The notes under the pieces: generated by a model
What the model was told of the DNA's origin: nothing
What the model saw: only the letters and a program-made list of their open reading frames with translations
Database searches by the model: none
Program-made: the position numbers and the translations under genes
NCBI GenBank assembly: GCA_030146155.1
Contig: JASLCF010000133.1
Location: 1 to 26,882 of the forward strand
Length of the DNA stretch: 26,882 nt
From: Savagea sp.
Lineage (GTDB): Bacteria; Bacillota; Bacilli; Bacillales_A; Planococcaceae
Direction of reading: 5' to 3'
Shown here: one piece after another, positions 23,403 to 26,882 of the stretch
Position numbering within the stretch: the stretch's first letter is position 1
Layout of the letters: each line of letters begins with the position of its first letter

Positions 23403-24203
23403 CTATTCAGGTTTAATTTCATCCCAAGTATACTGCAAAATATGGTCAGTTTGAAGTATTTTTACTTCTAAGATGAACTCTAATAAATTGAGTCCAACAA
23501 TCCTACCTAATCCTTCTGGTGTTTGAATTTGTTCACCTATATCGGGCATCTGTTTTTTCGCTTCTTCATAAGAATCATTTTCATATTTTAAACAACACAT
23601 GAGACGACCACAAAGCCCAGATATTTTTGTTGGGTTTAAAGATAGATTTTGATCTTTTGCCATTTTAATCGACACAGGTTCAAAATCTCCTAGGAATGTA
23701 GAGCAACAAAGTAATCGACCACATGGACCGATGCCGCCTAACATCTTTGCCTCGTCTCTGACCCCTATTTGTCGCAACTCTATTCTTGTTTTAAAAATAG
23801 AAGCTAAATCCTTCACTAGATTTCTAAAATCAATACGTCCCTCTGCAGTAAAATAGAAAATCACTTTATTTTTATCAAACGTATATTCTACATCAACAAG
23901 CTTCATTTCTAGTTGATGTTCCGTAATTTTTTCAACACCTACTACATAAGCTTCTTGCGCATCTTTTATATTTTTTTCAACTTGCTTTTTATCCTCTTCA
24001 TTAGCCACTCTAATCATTTTCTTAAGCGGTAAAACAACATCATTCTCATCAACTTCTTTTATTGGAATGACTACTTTTCCATATTCAATTCCTCGAGTTG
24101 TTTCAACAATGACATAATCATTCAATGCTACTTGTACTTCACCAGGGTCAAAATAGTATATTTTTCCTGACTTTTTAAAACGTACTCCTATTACTTTATA
24201 CAC
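23403..24203 (-). CDS. ricT: RicT (YaaT), PSP1-domain regulator of RNase Y
   Basis: This 266-residue PSP1-family protein has an N-terminal part starting YKVIGVRFKKSGKIYYFDPG and a conserved PSP1 core. The core is cysteine-rich: GGIGPCGRLLCCSTFL and SGLCGRLMCCLKYE. In B. subtilis RicT joins RicA (YmcA) and RicF (YlbF) in an iron-sulfur-containing complex that directs RNase Y to operon mRNAs and affects competence, biofilm and sporulation. The start is GTG at 24201-24203 with AGGAGGGG seven bases upstream, overlapping the holB stop by eight bases. Confidence 0.95.
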   Translation of the reverse strand: MYKVIGVRFKKSGKIYYFDPGEVQVALNDYVIVETTRGIEYGKVVIPIKEVDENDVVLPLKKMIRVANEEDKKQVEKNIKDAQEAYVVGVEKITEHQLEMKLVDVEYTFDKNKVIFYFTAEGRIDFRNLVKDLASIFKTRIELRQIGVRDEAKMLGGIGPCGRLLCCSTFLGDFEPVSIKMAKDQNLSLNPTKISGLCGRLMCCLKYENDSYEEAKKQMPDIGEQIQTPEGLGRIVGLNLLEFILEVKILQTDHILQYTWDEIKPE

Positions 24204-25197
24204 TTAAAAACCCCTCCTGAATGTGAAAAATCAGTTGTTCTACTAATAATTCACGGTGCACATTGCTCTGCAATCTTCTTTTAGCTAAAAGTACTGCATC
24301 TATACGAATCGACAATTCTTGATAAGTCAATTGTAAGGCGAGAGCAGCTAGTGTCTCTTTCTCGTCTGGATAACATAACGGAATCAATCGATTAAGTTTC
24401 AAATTCATCATATCACGATAAGCATACAATAATAAGTCAAAAAACAATGAAATTTCTTCTCGGTCATTCCATTTTTTCAACTCTTTCCCATAGAGTAGCA
24501 AAGCCTCAACTGAATCTTGTTCTAAATATCTAACAAAGCGCAAGCTAGACTTTCTCAATGCATGAAAAGATTCTTCTTCAAATATTTCCATTGCTTCTGA
24601 TTTCCCTAGAGTCACATAAGACAATGTATGTGCAATTGATGTCGTCAATTGTTGTTCCTCTTTTAGTTCATCTATCAATAATTGTTTATCACTTTGTGCA
24701 AATTTGATTCTCTGACATCTCGATTGAATCGTTGGTAACATCTTGCTATAAGAAGCAGTTAATAGAAATGCAATTACTTTTGGATAAGGCTCCTCTAAAA
24801 ACTTTAATAAAGCATTTGCAGCAGAAGGATTCATTCGATCTGCTTCTTGAATAAAGTAAAAACGATAACCTTTTTCATACCCCTTTAAGGATAAATCATC
24901 GATGACTTTTTCAATCTGCTCTTTTTTGATTTGTTGTCCTTCTCGTTCTACTTTGATTACACTTGGATGATTCCCGTGAAAAACTCTAGTACAATGCATA
25001 CATCGCCCACAAGGCATACAGGTATCCGTATTTGGTTCTTCACAAAGAATATACTGAATGACTGCTAATGCTACTTGATGCTTTCCAGTACCCTGTAATC
25101 CATCAAATAGATAAGCATGACTGATTGTTTGTTGCTTGTACGCTTCAATTAATCGTTGATATATCATTGTCTGCGAATGATTTAATTCTGGAAACAC
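24196..25197 (-). CDS. holB: DNA polymerase III delta' subunit HolB
   Basis: This 333-residue clamp-loader AAA+ subunit has HAYLFDG before the Walker A-like loop GLQGTGK. A four-cysteine zinc module (CMPCGRCMHC with an upstream Cys) follows, then NALLKFLEEP and the SRC motif IQSRCQRIKF. The start is GTG at 25197: GAGGTG is seven bases upstream, giving an N-terminus in line with the family; a longer open frame to 25254 runs through the yaaR terminator hairpin and is rejected. That hairpin ends 18 bases before the start codon, so the gene depends on readthrough or an upstream internal promoter. Confidence 0.94.
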   Translation of the reverse strand: MFPELNHSQTMIYQRLIEAYKQQTISHAYLFDGLQGTGKHQVALAVIQYILCEEPNTDTCMPCGRCMHCTRVFHGNHPSVIKVEREGQQIKKEQIEKVIDDLSLKGYEKGYRFYFIQEADRMNPSAANALLKFLEEPYPKVIAFLLTASYSKMLPTIQSRCQRIKFAQSDKQLLIDELKEEQQLTTSIAHTLSYVTLGKSEAMEIFEEESFHALRKSSLRFVRYLEQDSVEALLLYGKELKKWNDREEISLFFDLLLYAYRDMMNLKLNRLIPLCYPDEKETLAALALQLTYQELSIRIDAVLLAKRRLQSNVHRELLVEQLIFHIQEGFLSV

Positions 25198-25215
25198 TAG
25201 ACTGCACCTCACTTC

Positions 25216-25256
25216 AAAAAAAACCGTGCTTTCTAAGCAACAAATAGAAAACACGG
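25216..25256 (-). terminator. Terminator between yaaR and holB
   Basis: Minus-strand CCGTGTTTTCT (25256-25246) pairs with AGAAAGCACGG (25234-25224), eleven pairs with one G-T, followed by eight T. The stem starts immediately after the yaaR stop codon. Confidence 0.85.
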
Positions 25257-25697
25257 CTACATATACAGATTAATCAATAATCCTTTAATTTCACCAATTT
25301 TCGCTAATAAATCAATTGATGTTTTTTCATCATCAAGTAACTGTTCAGCAAGTTGAACAAGCTCCTCATCGATTTGTCTTACTAAGTTCAATCTACGCCC
25401 TTCACCAAACTGATTCCAAGTATGCGATTGATCTAGTGCATAGCCTGATGTCGTTGCTTCTCCAATAAAACGCTTAACTAACATTTTAAATTTTGCCATA
25501 TCTCTTAAATTACGAGATCTAGCTAACCGTTCACCGGCTAAGTTAATATTTCCTATTAAGCGAGTTACTTGTTCTCCATGTAGTTTTTGTTCATGTTTTT
25601 GAACAACTTGCCCAAAATTCATTCGTCTTTGTGGTGATTTTAAAGGATCATTCTTTAATTTATCAAGATTTACTTGATGTTCAGCATTTACACGCAT
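25257..25697 (-). CDS. yaaR: YaaR, DUF327 family protein of unknown function
   Basis: This 146-residue soluble protein is mostly helical and basic at the start, with no membrane segment. The C-terminal part (about 60-146, DMAKFKMLVKRFIGEATTSGYALD, QLLDDEKTSIDLLAKIGEIKG) matches the DUF327/YaaR family known from Bacillales. Its function is unknown; the position between darA and holB is conserved. The start at the ATG (25697) is seven bases from AGGGTG; a TTG two codons earlier is possible. A strong terminator follows directly. Confidence 0.88.
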   Translation of the reverse strand: MRVNAEHQVNLDKLKNDPLKSPQRRMNFGQVVQKHEQKLHGEQVTRLIGNINLAGERLARSRNLRDMAKFKMLVKRFIGEATTSGYALDQSHTWNQFGEGRRLNLVRQIDEELVQLAEQLLDDEKTSIDLLAKIGEIKGLLINLYM

Positions 25698-25712
25698 ATT
25701 CAATCACCCTAT

Positions 25713-26042
25713 TTAAAAGTGATGAAACTTTTCTATTGGTAAGACAAACACAGTTGCTCCGCCTACCTCTACTTCTACTGGGTAAGGAATGTACGAATCT
25801 GCATTTCCACCCATCGGTGAAACAGGAGCGACCATTTGATCTCTAGAGCGACAATTATCACGAATCAAGTCAAGTGCTTTAGGAACTAGGCTATCATCCG
25901 TACCGATTAAAAATGTAGTGTTTCCAGAGCGAAGGAATCCCCCTGTACTCGCTAATTTCGTCGCACGAAAATCATTTTTTGTTAGTGCCGCTGATAAACG
26001 ATTACTATCTTGGTCTTGTACTACTGCTACAATCAATTTCAC
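25713..26042 (-). CDS. darA: Cyclic-di-AMP receptor DarA (PstA, YaaQ), PII-like
   Basis: This 109-residue PII-like trimeric protein binds c-di-AMP. It is highly conserved: MKLIVAVVQDQDSNRL, LASTGGFLRSGNTTFLIGTDD, RDQMVAPVSPMGGNADSY, and PVEVEVGGATVFVLP. Its downstream targets are unknown. A GTG start at 26042 is preferred: AAAGGAG is eight bases upstream and the protein then matches the B. subtilis length and start; the ATG two codons earlier is only two bases from the ribosome-binding site. It lies 42 bases after tmk. Confidence 0.95.
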   Translation of the reverse strand: MKLIVAVVQDQDSNRLSAALTKNDFRATKLASTGGFLRSGNTTFLIGTDDSLVPKALDLIRDNCRSRDQMVAPVSPMGGNADSYIPYPVEVEVGGATVFVLPIEKFHHF

Positions 26043-26084
26043 GGTCATCTCTCCTTTCTATTTTTTCCATTATAGCATGAATCT

Positions 26085-26714
26085 TTATTTCTCGTTGAGA
26101 TATCTCTCTATTATCTGCCAAACTGTATCGATTACATTTGATATCTGTTGTGTCGCATCTACTGTGATAATTCTTTCTGGATATTTATCAATCAGTATTT
26201 GATAGCCTGTGTATACTTTTTGATGAAATTCAATTGTTTCTTGATCCAAACGGTTAATTTCACGCGTTGTATTACTATGGATTCTTTCTAATCCAATAGT
26301 AGGTGGGACATCAAAGAATATTGTTAAATCTGGCATTTTATGATCTATTGCAAATTGATTAATTTGCATCACTTCGTTTATACCTATTCCTCTAGCATAA
26401 CCTTGATAAGCAAGGGAACTATCAATAAAACGATCACATAAGACCATCTTGTTCTCTGTTAAAGCCGGCAATATTTTTTCAACAAGATGTTGTCTTCTGG
26501 CAGCTGCATATAAAAGTGCTTCTGTCTTTTTGTCCATCTCTGTGAATGTATTCTCTAAGATTACTTTTCTTATGGCTTCTGAAATTCTAATTCCACCTGG
26601 TTCTCTTGTGTGTACTACTGACTTCCCTTTATTGATTAATCTGTTTACAATTTCATTCATAACAGTTGTTTTTCCTGCACCTTCTGGACCTTCAAAGGTA
26701 ATAAATAATGACAT
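26085..26714 (-). CDS. tmk: Thymidylate kinase
   Basis: This 209-residue enzyme phosphorylates dTMP to dTDP. The P-loop is FEGPEGAGKTT, and TREPGG and the DR motif CDRFIDSSLAYQGYARG are intact. The lid contains REINRLD. The ATG at 26714 has GAAGG eight bases upstream; an adjacent TTG could add one residue. It is the first gene after the rRNA operon terminator and has a candidate promoter at 26744-26772. In B. subtilis other genes (csfB, xpaC and others) lie between the rRNA genes and tmk. Confidence 0.96.
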   Translation of the reverse strand: MSLFITFEGPEGAGKTTVMNEIVNRLINKGKSVVHTREPGGIRISEAIRKVILENTFTEMDKKTEALLYAAARRQHLVEKILPALTENKMVLCDRFIDSSLAYQGYARGIGINEVMQINQFAIDHKMPDLTIFFDVPPTIGLERIHSNTTREINRLDQETIEFHQKVYTGYQILIDKYPERIITVDATQQISNVIDTVWQIIERYLNEK

Positions 26715-26743
26715 CAAATATACCTTCTTTCTTTACTCTATCT

Positions 26744-26772
26744 ATTATATCACTCAACTAAAAAACTGTATA
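26744..26772 (-). promoter_or_regulatory. Candidate promoter for tmk operon
   Basis: On the minus strand, TATACA (26772-26767), a 17-base spacer and a perfect TATAAT (26749-26744). It overlaps the last T of the rrn terminator. The -35 is weak. Confidence 0.5.
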
Positions 26773-26806
26773 AAAAAATGAGTATTCTTGAAAAGAATAC
26801 TCATTT
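26772..26806 (-). terminator. Terminator of the rRNA operon
   Basis: Minus-strand AAATGAGTATTCTT (26806-26793) pairs with AAGAATACTCATTT (26789-26776) in a perfect fourteen-pair stem with loop TTC, running into seven T. Confidence 0.92.
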
Positions 26807-26810
26807 GGGT

Positions 26811-26882
26811 TGCCCGGCAACGTCCTACTCTCACAGGGGGAAACCCCCAATTACCATCGGCGCTAAAGAGCTTAACTACTGT
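26811..26882 (-). rRNA. rrf: 5S rRNA, 3' part (continues beyond the window)
   Basis: The minus strand shows the typical Bacillales 5S 3' half: GTTAAGCTCTTTAGCGCCGA, TGGTAATTGGGGGTTTCCCC, CTGTGAGAGTAGGACGTTGC, ending near GGGCA. About 72 of roughly 115 bases are in the window. A terminator follows within five bases, so 5S is the last gene of its rrn operon. Confidence 0.93.

Noticed and set aside
25198..25254. N-terminal extension of HolB
   Set aside because: The extension reads through the yaaR terminator hairpin and has no ribosome-binding site; the GTG at 25197 has one.
1..26882. CRISPR arrays, insertion sequences, prophage or toxin-antitoxin genes
   Set aside because: No repeated spacer pattern, transposase, integrase or small paired genes were seen; all sizeable frames are accounted for by conserved housekeeping genes.

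Overview
The window is a low-GC (roughly 37% by eye) Bacillales chromosome segment. It carries, almost gene for gene, the conserved block that in Bacillus subtilis runs from tmk to yabR near the origin. Every gene except abrB is on the minus strand, so transcription runs from high to low coordinates, starting just after a 5S rRNA (end of an rrn operon) at the right edge and ending beside a tRNA-Met at the left edge. The block contains none of the sporulation genes that sit inside it in Bacillus (yabG, sspF, fin, spoVT, yabP, yabQ), and spoVG is also missing. With the low GC content this points to a non-spore-forming member of the Planococcaceae/Caryophanaceae, for example a Kurthia-like organism. 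The genus is an inference, not something the sequence proves.

Right part (about 21.1-26.9 kb): 5S rRNA and its terminator, tmk, darA (c-di-AMP receptor), yaaR, holB, ricT, yabA, trmN6, yazA and rsmI. This is DNA replication, nucleotide supply and RNA modification or decay, with many short overlaps. abrB (20.8-21.1 kb, plus strand) diverges from metS across a 300-base intergenic region and converges on rsmI at a shared hairpin.

Middle part (12.0-20.5 kb): metS, tatD (yabD), yabE (3D-domain cell-wall protein), rnmV, rsmA (ksgA), veg, ispE, purR and ridA. Several clear SigA-type promoters can be read here: a tandem pair before veg, one before yabE that overlaps a palindrome, and one before glmU. 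A WalR-like direct repeat lies upstream of tatD.

Left part (0-12 kb): glmU-prs, ctc (rplY), pth, mfd, yabM-mazG-rqcP, divIC and yabR. These supply UDP-GlcNAc and PRPP, 5S-binding L25, peptidyl-tRNA recycling, transcription-coupled repair, a lipid-flippase-like membrane protein, ribosome quality control and cell division.

I found no mobile element, CRISPR array, phage gene or novel gene system; this is a housekeeping region. The most interesting material is regulatory. Intrinsic-terminator hairpins stand 18-48 bases before the start codons of five co-directional genes (pth, mfd, rnmV, trmN6, holB) with no room for an ordinary promoter in between. There are also the tandem veg promoters, the WalR-like box, the palindrome over the yabE promoter, and the clean excision of sporulation genes. 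Start codons were re-chosen from ribosome-binding-site position and remembered B. subtilis protein starts; eight genes appear to use GTG or TTG.
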